A stretch of DNA of 64,000 nt. Source: CAHJXG01 sp965277495. GTDB lineage: Bacteria; Pseudomonadota; Alphaproteobacteria; Acetobacterales; Acetobacteraceae. The notes beneath the pieces are model-generated. The model was given only the letters and a program-made list of their open reading frames with translations, was not told where the DNA came from and did no database searches. The stretch is from positions 496,001 through 560,000 of the forward strand of contig OZ255824.1 of the NCBI GenBank assembly GCA_965277495.1, written 5' to 3'. This document shows positions 32,698 to 42,242 of this stretch, piece by piece; position 1 is the stretch's first letter; every line of letters begins with the position of its first letter. The position numbers were made by a program, and so were the translations under genes.

Positions 32698-34446
32698 ATG
32701 CATTTCGCGCACTCACTCCCGTTCGGCGCAACGTTGCTCCCGGATGGCCAGACCCGGTTCCGGCTATGGGCGCCCTCAAGTGAAACCGTGTCGCTGGAGC
32801 TTGACGGCCAGGCGCCAAAGCCGATGCAGGCGGCGGAGGGCGGCTGGCACGAACTCGCCGTGGCGGCGGCGGCGGGCACGCGTTACCGGTATCGCGTGCA
32901 GGACGGCCTCGCCGTGCCCGATCCGGCGTCCCGGCTGCAGGGTCCCGACGTGCATGATCCCAGCGTGGTGGTCGACCCGGCCGCCTATGACTGGCGCAAC
33001 GCCGGCTGGCAGGGCCGGCCATGGCACGAGGCCGTGGTGTATGAGGCCCATGCCGGCGTCATGGGCGGCTTCTCCGGCATCCGGCAGCGCCTGCCCGAGC
33101 TGCGGCGTCTCGGCGTTACCGCGGTGGAAATCATGCCGATCGCCGATTTTCCCGGCGGACGCAACTGGGGCTACGACGGCGTGCTGCCCTTCGCGCCCGA
33201 CACCGCATACGGCACGCCCGATGAGCTGAAGGCCCTGGTCGACGAGGCGCACGGCATGGGCCTCATGGTCATGCTGGACGTCGTGTATAACCATTTCGGC
33301 CCCGACGGCGCCTATCTGCACGCCTACGCGAAGACGTTCTTCCGCGAAGACATCAAGACCCCATGGGGCGCAGCCATCGACTTTCGCCGCCCGGAGGTCT
33401 GCGACTACTTCATCCAGAACGCCTTGTATTGGCTGATGGAATACCGCTTCGACGGCCTGCGCTTCGACGCCGTGCATGCGATTTCGGAGGAGGGTTTCCT
33501 TCGCGACCTCGCCCACACGATCCGTGCGTCGGTCGAGCCGGGCCGCCACGTGCACCTGGTGCTGGAGCACGAGAACAACCGCGCCGCCCTGCTGCGGACC
33601 GGACCCGGCGCCGAAGGCTTCGACGCGCAGTGGGCCGACGACTTCCACCACTGTATGCACGTGCTGCTGACTGGGGAGAGCGAGGGCTACTACGAGGATT
33701 TCCAGGACGCGACGGCGCTGCTGCAGGCCTGCATGGCCGGCGGCTTCGCCTACCAGGGCCAGGTCTCCCCGCACCTTGGCCGGCCGCGCGGCGAGCCGAG
33801 CGGGCATTTGCCGACCACCGCGTTCGTCGTGTGCCTGCAGAACCACGACCAGATCGGAAACCGCGCCATGGGCGAGCGGCTGACGGCCTTGGCTGACCCG
33901 CAGGCCCTCCATGCCGCCACGGCGTTGCTGCTGCTGTGCCCCTTCGTGCCGATGCTGTTCCTGGGCGAGGAATACGCCGCACGGAACCCGTTCCTGTTCT
34001 TCACCAGCCATAACGAGGACCTCGCCAAGCTGATCCGCGAGGGCCGCCGCGCCGAGTTCAAGCATTTTGCCGCCTTTCAGGATGAGGAGCGGCGCAAAGC
34101 CATTCCCGATCCGAATGCGCCGTCGACGTTCGACGCCTCGGTCGCCGACAAGGCCGACCCGGCCATGTTCACCTTCATGCAGGACCTGCTGGCGTTGCGG
34201 GCAAAGCATGTCGTGCCGGGCATTCCCGGCTGCCGCAGCCACAAGGTGGACGTGCTGGCGCCAGGGGCGTTGCGGGCGGAATGGCGGCTCGGCAACGGGC
34301 AGTCGCTGGCGATCACCTGCAACTTTGGCCACGAGGCGGCGTCGAGCGGCGCGGATGGCGGCGGCGCCGTGTTCGCGTATCCGCCCGGGACCGTCTTGGC
34401 CGACATGCCGCCGGGCAGCATCGTCGTGCAGGTCGCGACGGCATGA
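32698..34446 (+). CDS. treZ: Malto-oligosyltrehalose trehalohydrolase
   Basis: A 582-residue GH13_10 enzyme that cuts trehalose from the end of maltooligosyl-trehalose made by TreY. A CBM48-like N-terminal module (FGATLLPDGQTRFRLWAPSSETVSLEL) precedes the barrel: EIMPIADFPGGRNWGYDGV, DVVYNHFGPDG, nucleophile D257 in FDGLRFDAVHAI, acid/base E290 in LVLEHENN and LQNHDQIGNRAMG. The usual YELHVG motif reads YEAHAGV. It begins 3 nt after glgB and overlaps malQ by ATGA. Confidence 0.94.
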   Translation: MHFAHSLPFGATLLPDGQTRFRLWAPSSETVSLELDGQAPKPMQAAEGGWHELAVAAAAGTRYRYRVQDGLAVPDPASRLQGPDVHDPSVVVDPAAYDWRNAGWQGRPWHEAVVYEAHAGVMGGFSGIRQRLPELRRLGVTAVEIMPIADFPGGRNWGYDGVLPFAPDTAYGTPDELKALVDEAHGMGLMVMLDVVYNHFGPDGAYLHAYAKTFFREDIKTPWGAAIDFRRPEVCDYFIQNALYWLMEYRFDGLRFDAVHAISEEGFLRDLAHTIRASVEPGRHVHLVLEHENNRAALLRTGPGAEGFDAQWADDFHHCMHVLLTGESEGYYEDFQDATALLQACMAGGFAYQGQVSPHLGRPRGEPSGHLPTTAFVVCLQNHDQIGNRAMGERLTALADPQALHAATALLLLCPFVPMLFLGEEYAARNPFLFFTSHNEDLAKLIREGRRAEFKHFAAFQDEERRKAIPDPNAPSTFDASVADKADPAMFTFMQDLLALRAKHVVPGIPGCRSHKVDVLAPGALRAEWRLGNGQSLAITCNFGHEAASSGADGGGAVFAYPPGTVLADMPPGSIVVQVATA

Positions 34447-36467
34447 GCGGCGAGCCGCTGATCCGGCTGGCGGAGGCGGCCGGCATCGCGCCGCGCTGGA
34501 AGGACTTCCACGGCGAGTGGCACGACGTCGCCCCAGGCACCTTGCGCGCCGTGCTGGCGGCCCTCGGCCTGCCATCGGCAACCGATGCCGAAATCGAGGA
34601 CGGCCTCGCGAGCCTTGCCGGAGCCTCCTCGACTTTGCCGCCTTTGGTGACGGCGGAGGTTGGGCAACCGGTTCCGCTGACCATTCCGCCGGCCCAATTC
34701 CGACTGGTGCTCGAGGATGGCACGGTTCGGGAAGGCATGGCCAACGAGCATGACGGCCGTGCGGCGCTTCCGGCGGTTGACGTGCCTGGCTATCATCGCC
34801 TGAGCATCGGCGGGCAGGAGACGACGCTGGCGGTGGCCCCGCGCCGCTGTTTTACGATCGAGGACGCCATGCCGGGCGGACGGCCCTGGGCGCTGGCGGT
34901 GCAGCTCTATGCGCTGCGCCGGCCCGGCGACGCTGGCCTTGGGGATTTCGGCGCGTTGCAAGACCTGATCGGCCCGGCCGCCGCGCATGGGGCGGGCGCC
35001 ATCGCCATCAGCCCGGTGCACGCGCAGTTCTCCGCGGACCCGGAGCGCTTCAGCCCGTATTCACCGTCGAGTCGCATGTTGCTGAATGTGCTGCATACCC
35101 AACTCGACGTACCCGCAGATGACGAGACGCGGCGGCTTGAGGCGGCCGATTTCATCGACTGGCCGGCAGCCGGGCGCAAGCGGCTGGCGGCGTTGCGCGC
35201 CATGTTCGACGCTGCGGACGCCGCGGCATTGGCTGGCCTTGAAGCCTATCGTGCGGAACAGGGCGACGCGCTGGAGACGCACGCCCGGTTCGAGGCGCTG
35301 CACGCCCATCTATTCAACGCCGATCAAGGCCACTGGCATTGGCGCACCTGGCCGAAGCAATACCGCGATCCGCATAGCCCGGATGTGGCCGCCTTCGCCA
35401 AGGAACATGAATCCGAAGTCGCCTTCCACGCCTTCATGCAATGGCAGGCCGACCGCAGCCTGGCCGCCACGCAAAAGGCAGCCCGCGCCGCTGGCATGCC
35501 GATCGGCCTGATCGCCGACCTGGCGGTCGGCGCAGATTCCGGCGGCAGCCATTGCTGGAGCCGGCAGGCGGAGACGCTGATCGGCCTGTCGGTCGGCGCG
35601 CCGCCGGACCTGCTGAGCCCGCAAGGCCAGGATTGGGGCCTCGCCGCCTTCTCGCCCCGCGGGCTGGTGCGGAACGGGTTCGCCGCCTATTTGGAAATGC
35701 TGCGCAGCGCCATGCGCCATGCCGGCGGCGTCCGCATCGACCATGCGCTCGGCCTTGCCCGGCTTTGGGTGGTGCCGGACGGCGGTTCAGCCGCCGATGG
35801 CGCCTATATCTCGTTCCCAATCGACGACATGCTGCGGCTGATCGCGCTGGAATCGCATCGGCACCGCGCCATCGTCCTGGCGGAAGACCTCGGCACCATC
35901 CCGGACGGCTTCCAGGAACGGCTGCAGGCCGCCGCTATGCTCGGTATGCGCGTGCTGTGGTTCGAGCGGGACGAGGACCGCTACACCTCGCCCGGCGATT
36001 GGACTAAGGGCGCCATCGCGATGACCAGCACGCATGACCTGCCAACCACGGCGGGTTGGTGGGCCGGGCGCGACCTTGAATGGCGCGGACGCATCGGATC
36101 GCTGGGCGACGAGGCGAATCAGCGGCACGAGGTGGAGGTTCGCGCCCAAGACCGCGCGGCGTTGTGGACCGCCATGCGGGACAGTGACGCCGCCCATGAC
36201 GGCCAGCCGGACCCGGACCAGGCCGACCTGATCGCCGACGCCGCCACGCGGCATGTCGGCGGTGCTGCGTGCGAGATGGTGGTCCTGCCGATGGAGGACG
36301 CCCTCGCCTTGCTGGAACAGCCTAACCTTCCCGGCACGCTCGATGAGCATCCGAACTGGCGCCGCCGCCTGCCCGGCCCGGCGAGCGCCCTGCTCGACAC
36401 TCCTGTCGTGACTGCCCGCCTTGCCAGGCTCGCCGACGCCAGGAAGCAACCTAGAAAGCCAAAATGA
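34443..36467 (+). CDS. malQ: 4-alpha-glucanotransferase (amylomaltase)
   Basis: A 674-residue GH77 enzyme that disproportionates maltooligosaccharides. The start at 34443 (MSGEPLIRLAEAAGIAPRWKDFHG) overlaps treZ by 4 nt, and residues 1-150 form the extra N-terminal domains of long proteobacterial MalQ. The barrel has LYALRRPGDAGLGDFGAL, SPVHAQF, SPYSPSSRMLLN, nucleophile Asp in GGVRIDHALGLARLW, acid/base Glu in VLAEDLGTIPDGF and TSTHDLPTTAGWW. It would supply chains for TreY and recycle short glucans from GlgE/GlgB turnover. Confidence 0.94.
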   Translation: MSGEPLIRLAEAAGIAPRWKDFHGEWHDVAPGTLRAVLAALGLPSATDAEIEDGLASLAGASSTLPPLVTAEVGQPVPLTIPPAQFRLVLEDGTVREGMANEHDGRAALPAVDVPGYHRLSIGGQETTLAVAPRRCFTIEDAMPGGRPWALAVQLYALRRPGDAGLGDFGALQDLIGPAAAHGAGAIAISPVHAQFSADPERFSPYSPSSRMLLNVLHTQLDVPADDETRRLEAADFIDWPAAGRKRLAALRAMFDAADAAALAGLEAYRAEQGDALETHARFEALHAHLFNADQGHWHWRTWPKQYRDPHSPDVAAFAKEHESEVAFHAFMQWQADRSLAATQKAARAAGMPIGLIADLAVGADSGGSHCWSRQAETLIGLSVGAPPDLLSPQGQDWGLAAFSPRGLVRNGFAAYLEMLRSAMRHAGGVRIDHALGLARLWVVPDGGSAADGAYISFPIDDMLRLIALESHRHRAIVLAEDLGTIPDGFQERLQAAAMLGMRVLWFERDEDRYTSPGDWTKGAIAMTSTHDLPTTAGWWAGRDLEWRGRIGSLGDEANQRHEVEVRAQDRAALWTAMRDSDAAHDGQPDPDQADLIADAATRHVGGAACEMVVLPMEDALALLEQPNLPGTLDEHPNWRRRLPGPASALLDTPVVTARLARLADARKQPRKPK

Positions 36468-39238
36468 AGCCTTTATCTGCGACCGCCCGCCTGCAATTCC
36501 ACCGCGAGTTCACCCTCGACCAAGCGACTGCCCTGGTGCCGTATTATTCCAAGCTGGGCATCAGCCACTTGTATGCGTCCCCGCTGCTGACGGCACGGGC
36601 GGGTTCCACGCATGGCTATGACATCGTCGACCACAACACGATCAACCCGGAACTCGGCGGCGAGGACGCGCTGCGCCGGCTGGTCGCAGCGTTGCGGGCG
36701 CACGACATGGGCCTGATCCTCGATATCGTGCCGAACCACATGGGCGTCGGCGGCAACGACAACGCGTGGTGGCTGGACGTGCTCGAATGGGGCCGTGCCA
36801 GCCCCTATGCCGAGTATTTCGACATCGACTGGGACCCGCCGGACACTTCCCTGCGCGGACGCATGCTGGCGCCGTTCCTCGGCAGCTCCTACGGCGAGTG
36901 CCTGGAACGCGGCGAGCTGGTGCTGCGGTTCGACGACAGCGACGGACGCCTGTTCGTCGGCTATCACGATCACCGCTTCCCGATCAGCCCGCGCGACTAT
37001 GCCGCCGTGCTGCTCACCGAGGGCGGCCCCCTGGAACCGGCGGCGCGTGCCTTCGCCGACCTTGGCGCCGGCGGCCGCGAGGCCACCCGCCAACAGGCCG
37101 CGAGCGCCCGGGAGGAGCTGCTGCAACCGGTCTATCGCGCCGGCATCGAAGAGTGCCTGCGTTCGTATGCGACCGACACCCCGGCCGGGCTCGAGCGCCT
37201 GCATCGCCTGCTGGAACGCCAGCATTACCGCCTGGCCTGGTGGCGGGCGGCTGCGGACGAGATCAACTGGCGCCGGTTCTTCGACGTGAACGGCCTCGCC
37301 GGGGTGCGGGCCGAAATTCCGGAGGTGTTCGAGGCGACGCACCGGACCGTGTTCCGCCTGTATGCCGAGGGCCTGATCGACGGCGTGCGCATCGACCACG
37401 TCGACGGCCTGGCCAGCCCGCGCGACTATTGCCGCAAACTGCGCCGCCGCTTGCAGACCGTGGCGCTGTCCCGCCCGCCCGAGCTGCGGGATGGCCCGAG
37501 CGTGATTTGGATCGAGAAGATCCTGGCGCCGCACGAGCGCCTGGCGTCCGATTGGCTGACCGACGGGACCACCGGCTACGACTTCATGAACGACGCCGCC
37601 GCCGTCCTGCACGACCCGGCTGGCGAGGAGCCGTTGACCGCCCTGTGGACCGGCATGACCGGACGGCACGGCAAGTTCGACGAGGAGGCGATGCCGGCCC
37701 GCCGCCAGATTCTGCGCGAGAGCCTGAGCAGCGAGCTGTTCGTCACGGCGGCGGCGCTGCATAGGGTCGCGCGGCGCAACCTGGCGACGCGGGACTACAC
37801 CCTGACCGCCATACGCAACACTCTTACTGAACTTTTGGTGCATTTCCACGTTTATCGCATCTACGCCGGGCCAGCGGGGATCACGCCGATCGACCAGCGG
37901 GTGATGGACTGGGCCATGGCCGGGGCGCGGCGGACGGTCCGGGCCGCCGACCGTCCGTTGCTGGAGCTGGTCGGCCAATGGCTGTCCGGCGCCGGGCTAC
38001 GGAGCGTGCCGGCGGGGACGCAGCGTCAGGAGTGGTTGCGGGCGATGGTGAAATTCCAGCAGCTCTCGGCGCCGACCGCCGCGAAATCGGTCGAGGACAC
38101 GACGTTCTACCGGTATGGCCGCCTGCTGTCCCGCAACGAGGTCGGCACCGAGCCGTCGCAATGGTGCCTGAGCCCGGCCGCATTCCACGCCGCGGGCAAG
38201 GAGCGGCAGAAGCGTTTTCCGCAGGCGCTGCTCGCGACCGCGACGCATGACCATAAGCGCGGCGAGGACACCCGGATTCGGCTCGCTGTCCTGAGCGAAA
38301 TCCCAGGGGAATGGGAGGCGGCGCTGCAGCGCTGGACCCGGCTGAACGCGAGCGTGAAGCGGGACCTGGACGGCCCGGCGCCCGACGCTGCCGACGAGAT
38401 CATGCTGTATCAGACCCTGGTCGCCGCCTGGCCGCTCGACCTGCAGCCGTCGGATGTCGAAGGGCTCGCGGCATTTGAGGCGCGGGTGGCCGGATGGCTG
38501 GAAAAGGCGTTGCGCGAGGCCAAGCGCCACACCGGCTGGGCGGCGCCGGACATGGAATACGAGGGTGCCTGCCGCAATTTCCTCGCAGGCCTGCTGGACG
38601 CGAGCCGCAGCGCCGACATGGTGGGGGAACTGTGCCGTTTCGCCAACCGGATCGCCCCCGCCGGCGCGGTCAACAGCCTGGCGCAAACCCTGCTGCGGCT
38701 GACGAGCCCGGGCATCGCGGACCTGTACCAGGGAACCGAGTTTTGGGATTTCAGCCTGGTCGACCCGGATAACCGGCGTCCGGTGGATTTCCCGGCTCGC
38801 GAAGCGGCGCTGGATGCCGGGCAACCGCCAAGCTCGTTGCTCGAAAGCTGGCGGGATGGGCGCGTGAAGCAAGCGGTTATTGCCCGCGCGCTGGCGTTGC
38901 GTGCCCGCTCGCCCGGACTGTTCACCATCGGCAGCTACGTCCCGCTGCGTATTGACGGCGAATTCGCCGATAATGCCTTGGCATTCGCCCGGGTCCACGA
39001 GGGGCGTTCGGCAATCGTGGTGGTTACTCGGCTAGCTCTGGGAGTCGATGCGATCCCGGATACTCCACTCGTGAGTATGGGAAAATGGCGCGATACTGCT
39101 ATATTATTGCCACGTAGCCTGACGGACCGGAGGATTGTCGATATTTTAGACGGAGAGGACGAAACGATGAGCGCAGCCCGTCTTCCTTTGGCCAAGGTGC
39201 TCGCCCGCCTGCCAGTAGCCTTGATGGAGCTGAGGTGA
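36464..39238 (+). CDS. treY: Malto-oligosyltrehalose synthase
   Basis: A 924-residue GH13_26 enzyme that converts the reducing end of a maltooligosaccharide to trehalosyl linkage. Motifs: ATARLQFHREFTLDQA at the start, SHLYASPLLTARAGSTHGYDIVDH, LDIVPNHMG, nucleophile D311 in GVRIDHVDGLASPRDY, Glu in VIWIEKILAPHE, GTTGYDF and ATATHDHKRGEDTR-type catalytic segment near residue 600. The last ~60 codons (39020-39175) are noticeably AT-richer than the rest of the gene. Overlaps malQ by ATGA at its start and otsA by GTGA at its end. Confidence 0.95.
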   Translation: MKPLSATARLQFHREFTLDQATALVPYYSKLGISHLYASPLLTARAGSTHGYDIVDHNTINPELGGEDALRRLVAALRAHDMGLILDIVPNHMGVGGNDNAWWLDVLEWGRASPYAEYFDIDWDPPDTSLRGRMLAPFLGSSYGECLERGELVLRFDDSDGRLFVGYHDHRFPISPRDYAAVLLTEGGPLEPAARAFADLGAGGREATRQQAASAREELLQPVYRAGIEECLRSYATDTPAGLERLHRLLERQHYRLAWWRAAADEINWRRFFDVNGLAGVRAEIPEVFEATHRTVFRLYAEGLIDGVRIDHVDGLASPRDYCRKLRRRLQTVALSRPPELRDGPSVIWIEKILAPHERLASDWLTDGTTGYDFMNDAAAVLHDPAGEEPLTALWTGMTGRHGKFDEEAMPARRQILRESLSSELFVTAAALHRVARRNLATRDYTLTAIRNTLTELLVHFHVYRIYAGPAGITPIDQRVMDWAMAGARRTVRAADRPLLELVGQWLSGAGLRSVPAGTQRQEWLRAMVKFQQLSAPTAAKSVEDTTFYRYGRLLSRNEVGTEPSQWCLSPAAFHAAGKERQKRFPQALLATATHDHKRGEDTRIRLAVLSEIPGEWEAALQRWTRLNASVKRDLDGPAPDAADEIMLYQTLVAAWPLDLQPSDVEGLAAFEARVAGWLEKALREAKRHTGWAAPDMEYEGACRNFLAGLLDASRSADMVGELCRFANRIAPAGAVNSLAQTLLRLTSPGIADLYQGTEFWDFSLVDPDNRRPVDFPAREAALDAGQPPSSLLESWRDGRVKQAVIARALALRARSPGLFTIGSYVPLRIDGEFADNALAFARVHEGRSAIVVVTRLALGVDAIPDTPLVSMGKWRDTAILLPRSLTDRRIVDILDGEDETMSAARLPLAKVLARLPVALMELR

Positions 39239-40764
39239 ACCGCCTCGTCGTCATCAGCAACCGCGTCCCGGCCCCGGCTGCGGCGGGCGCCCAGGCTGGC
39301 GGGCTCGCGGTTGCGCTCGAGGCGTTGATGGAGCGCCGCGGCGGCGTCTGGTTCGGCTGGAGCGGCAACGTGTCCGAGCATCCCGGCCCGGTCCGCATTA
39401 CCGAGGGCGGGCGGGTCAAGTACGCGACGGTCGACCTGACGCAGGAGGAGCACGACCGTTACTACAACGAGTTCTCCAACAGCACGTTATGGCCGTTGCT
39501 GCACTCGATGCCCGAGCTCATGACCTTCGATCGGCGCAATGCGCAGGTTTACCGCCAGGTGAACGACCGGCTGGCCGACGCCCTGGTGCCCATGCTGCGC
39601 GCGGACGACCTTATCTGGATACACGACTACCACCTCATGTGCATGCCGAACGCGCTGCGGTCGCGTGGCGTGCGCTCGCCGATCGGCTTCTTCCTGCACA
39701 TCCCGTTCCCCTCCGCCGACATGCTCGCGAGCGTGCCTGAGGCCGGGGCGCTCGTGCGCGACCTGCTCACCGCCGACCTGATCGGGTTTCAAACCGCGAA
39801 CGATGTCGAGAACTTTACCGAGGTCGCCTGCCGTATCGGCGACGCCTTGCGCATGCCCGGCGGCTGGCTGAACGTCGGCTCGCGGCGGGTGCGCCTGGGC
39901 GTGTTCCCGGTCGAGATCGAGGCGCAGGAGTTCGCAGCCATCGCCGAGGACGCCTGGCGGGCCGCGCCGACCGAGCGGCTGCGGCGGAGCCTTTCGACCC
40001 AGCGCCTGATCCTCGGCGTCGACCGCATGGACCCGACCAAGGGCCTGCTGCAGCGCATGGCGGGCTATCGGCGGCTGCTGGAGACCCGGCCCGATTGGCG
40101 CCGCCGCATCACCTTCCTGCAGATCGCCGCGGAATCGCGCAAGGACGTCGTCGCCTACCGCGACCTGCGCGCCGCCATCGAGCGCGAGGCCGGAACCATC
40201 AACAGCGAGTTCAGCGAACCCGATTGGACCCCGGTACGCCTGGTCGCCCGCGCCGGCGCCCGCAGCACCGTCGCCGGCTATATGCGCGAGGCGCGGGTCG
40301 GCCTGGTCACCCCATTGCGGGACGGCATGAACCTGGTCGCCAAGGAGTTCATCGCCGCCCAGGACCCGCAAGACCCAGGCGTGCTGATCCTGTCCCGCTT
40401 CGCCGGCGCGGCCCGGCAGCTCAGCTCCGCGCTGATCGTCAACCCACACGACGCTGACGAGGTTGCGGAAGCGCTCGACACTGCATTGAACATGAGCCTG
40501 GCGGACCGCCAGGTTCGTTGGCGGGAGAGCTGGGACGCGATCAAGGGCGCCTCCGCGCTGGCATGGGGCCGCTCGTTCGTCGGCGCATTGCTCAGGGCCG
40601 CGACGGTGGCGCCCATCGGCAGCAGCCGTGGATTAGGCGCTGCACATGATGCCGATGAAGCCATCCTGGCGGCGGCGAACCCGCTCAATTTAATCAGCAG
40701 GGCGAACGGCGGGGTCGATTTGACAGACGAGGCCGCCACGCTGCAACCGCGTCGGCTATCGTAA
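39235..40764 (+). CDS. otsA: Alpha,alpha-trehalose-phosphate synthase (UDP-forming type)
   Basis: A 509-residue GT20 enzyme that joins a nucleotide-activated glucose (usually UDP-glucose) to glucose-6-phosphate. Motifs: NRLVVISNRVP, GGLAVALEAL, WFGWSGN, WIHDYHLMCMPN, GFFLHIPFPS, LGVDRMDPTKGLLQRM and TPLRDGMNLVAKEFIA. The ~35 residues after the catalytic core are unconserved. GTG start overlaps the treY stop by 4 nt. No otsB phosphatase gene is in the window, so trehalose-6-phosphate must be dephosphorylated elsewhere. Last gene of the operon; AT-rich sequence follows. Confidence 0.94.
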   Translation: MNRLVVISNRVPAPAAAGAQAGGLAVALEALMERRGGVWFGWSGNVSEHPGPVRITEGGRVKYATVDLTQEEHDRYYNEFSNSTLWPLLHSMPELMTFDRRNAQVYRQVNDRLADALVPMLRADDLIWIHDYHLMCMPNALRSRGVRSPIGFFLHIPFPSADMLASVPEAGALVRDLLTADLIGFQTANDVENFTEVACRIGDALRMPGGWLNVGSRRVRLGVFPVEIEAQEFAAIAEDAWRAAPTERLRRSLSTQRLILGVDRMDPTKGLLQRMAGYRRLLETRPDWRRRITFLQIAAESRKDVVAYRDLRAAIEREAGTINSEFSEPDWTPVRLVARAGARSTVAGYMREARVGLVTPLRDGMNLVAKEFIAAQDPQDPGVLILSRFAGAARQLSSALIVNPHDADEVAEALDTALNMSLADRQVRWRESWDAIKGASALAWGRSFVGALLRAATVAPIGSSRGLGAAHDADEAILAAANPLNLISRANGGVDLTDEAATLQPRRLS

Positions 40765-40856
40765 CGGTGTTCGAAAAAAACTACTCTTTTTAAAATTTGT
40801 CTTTCGGTTCGGCGCGTTAACGTTATTGTGGCCCCATATGATGGGAGTCTGCTATA

Positions 40857-41150
40857 ATGGGCGATATGCATCCGATGACGTCGATGCAGGTATCCGAAGC
40901 GGTGCAAGAACTCGACGCGCTCGCCGACACGCTGCGGATGCCCAATACTGAACGTTGCAGCATCCTCGGCCTGAATTTTGACGCTTACCGTTCATGGCAT
41001 GACCGCGACGGCGATGTCGCCGCAATAGCCGCCCCGGAACTGGTGCGGCGGCTGAACTATGCGCTGCCGTTGATGCGGCGCATGGCGGCGAATACGCCAA
41101 CGCTCCCCGTGGGCCACAGCCCAAACCGGCCGCGTCCCACGTTGAACTAG
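40857..41150 (+). CDS. Small hypothetical protein, weakly like MbcA/Xre-type antitoxin N-domains
   Basis: A 97-residue protein not firmly recognised. The stretch SILGLNFDAYRSWHDRDGDVAAIAAPELVRRLNYALPLMRRM has the spacing of the degenerate helix-turn-helix plus helix found in MbcA/ParS/Xre antitoxins (DUF2384), but the C-terminal half of that family is missing and no RES-domain toxin is adjacent. GGGAG lies 9 nt before the ATG. Its 92-nt leader is AT-rich and stands out from its surroundings. It converges on the alcohol dehydrogenase gene with 13 nt between them. Confidence 0.55.
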   Translation: MGDMHPMTSMQVSEAVQELDALADTLRMPNTERCSILGLNFDAYRSWHDRDGDVAAIAAPELVRRLNYALPLMRRMAANTPTLPVGHSPNRPRPTLN

Positions 41151-41163
41151 CCGTTCTCGAAAT

Positions 41164-42222
41164 TTACACAGCCGTAAGCACGATGCGTCCGGTCACCTTG
41201 CCGTCTTTCAGCCGATGCAGGGCAGTGTTCGCCTCCGCTTGCGGCATGCACGTGATCGGCAGCGGCGTGATCCCGCCATTCTGCGCCAGTGCCACCAACT
41301 CGCGCAGCTCCTTCGGGTTGCCGACGTAGCTGCCTTGGACCGTCAGGGCCCGTATCGGCATCATCGGCAACGGTAGCGTCAACTCGCCGCCAAATAGGCC
41401 GACCTGCACCAGCTTGCCGCCCTTTTGCAGCGCCGCGAAGGCGAACGCAGCGGTGGCGGTCCCGTTCACCAAGTCGATCACCGCGAGCGCCGGCCCGCCG
41501 CACGCCTGCACAATGCGCTTGGTCGTGCCCTCGCCGCTCGCCTCGACCACCGCGGTCGCCCCGGCCTCCGTCGCAGCCTTGAGCTTTTCGGCGCTGATAT
41601 CGACGGCAACGATGGCCTTGTGGCCGAGCGCCTTCAGGATTTCGATCGCATTCAGGCCCAATCCACCGGCGCCCACGACAACGATCGGATCCGTCGGACG
41701 CATCGGCATCACCTTGCGTATGGCGGAATAGACAGTGATGCCGGAACAGGCATAGGTCGCGGCGATGGCCGGGTCGAGCGTGCCAAGCTCGATCAGATGG
41801 CGCGGATGCGGGGCCACGACGTGCGTGCCATAGCCGCCGTTCTGGTAAACGCCCAGGCTGCGGTTGGCGGCGACGCACATGTTGTCCTCTTCCGCCAGGC
41901 ACCGCTCGCACTTGCCGCAGCCAAGCCAGGGGAACACGATCCGCATGTCGCCCACGGCCACGCCGGCCGCGTCCGGACCGAGCTTCGCCACGCGTCCAAT
42001 AATCTCGTGCCCCATTGCCAGCGGCAACGACACGCCGCGATCCTTCAGCGACATATGCTTGCCGCCGCCCATGTCGTAATAGCCTTCCCAGATATGCAGG
42101 TCTGAGTGGCACACGCCGCAATGGGTGACCTCGAGCAACACCTCCGTGCCCGATGGCTCCGGCGTCGGCAGCTCGATTTCCTTAAGGTCCGCCCCGTTCT
42201 CGACCACTGCCCAAGCGCGCAT
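41164..42222 (-). CDS. Zinc-dependent alcohol dehydrogenase (MDR family)
   Basis: A 352-residue medium-chain dehydrogenase. Catalytic zinc ligands sit in THCGVCHSDLH and AMGHEIIG, and the structural zinc site is CGKCERCLAEEDNMC. The Rossmann motif VVVGAGGLGLNAIEIL ends in an Asp (VAVDIS), pointing to NAD. The insertion EGYYDMGGGKHMSLKDRGVSLPL is typical of a proteobacterial subgroup acting on primary or hydroxy-acid-derived alcohols. It lies 20 nt downstream of the D-2-hydroxyacid dehydrogenase and is probably the last gene of the importer operon. Confidence 0.9.
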   Translation of the reverse strand: MRAWAVVENGADLKEIELPTPEPSGTEVLLEVTHCGVCHSDLHIWEGYYDMGGGKHMSLKDRGVSLPLAMGHEIIGRVAKLGPDAAGVAVGDMRIVFPWLGCGKCERCLAEEDNMCVAANRSLGVYQNGGYGTHVVAPHPRHLIELGTLDPAIAATYACSGITVYSAIRKVMPMRPTDPIVVVGAGGLGLNAIEILKALGHKAIVAVDISAEKLKAATEAGATAVVEASGEGTTKRIVQACGGPALAVIDLVNGTATAAFAFAALQKGGKLVQVGLFGGELTLPLPMMPIRALTVQGSYVGNPKELRELVALAQNGGITPLPITCMPQAEANTALHRLKDGKVTGRIVLTAV

Positions 42223-42242
42223 CGTCCGTCCCCCCCACGTTT

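Noticed and set aside
40765..40800. Rho-independent terminator after otsA
   Set aside because: The A/T stretch near 40775 can pair only as a weak A-T stem without a GC core.
40853..40858. TATAAT as a -10 promoter box
   Set aside because: It overlaps the ATG of the downstream gene, and no -35 box lies 16-18 nt upstream.
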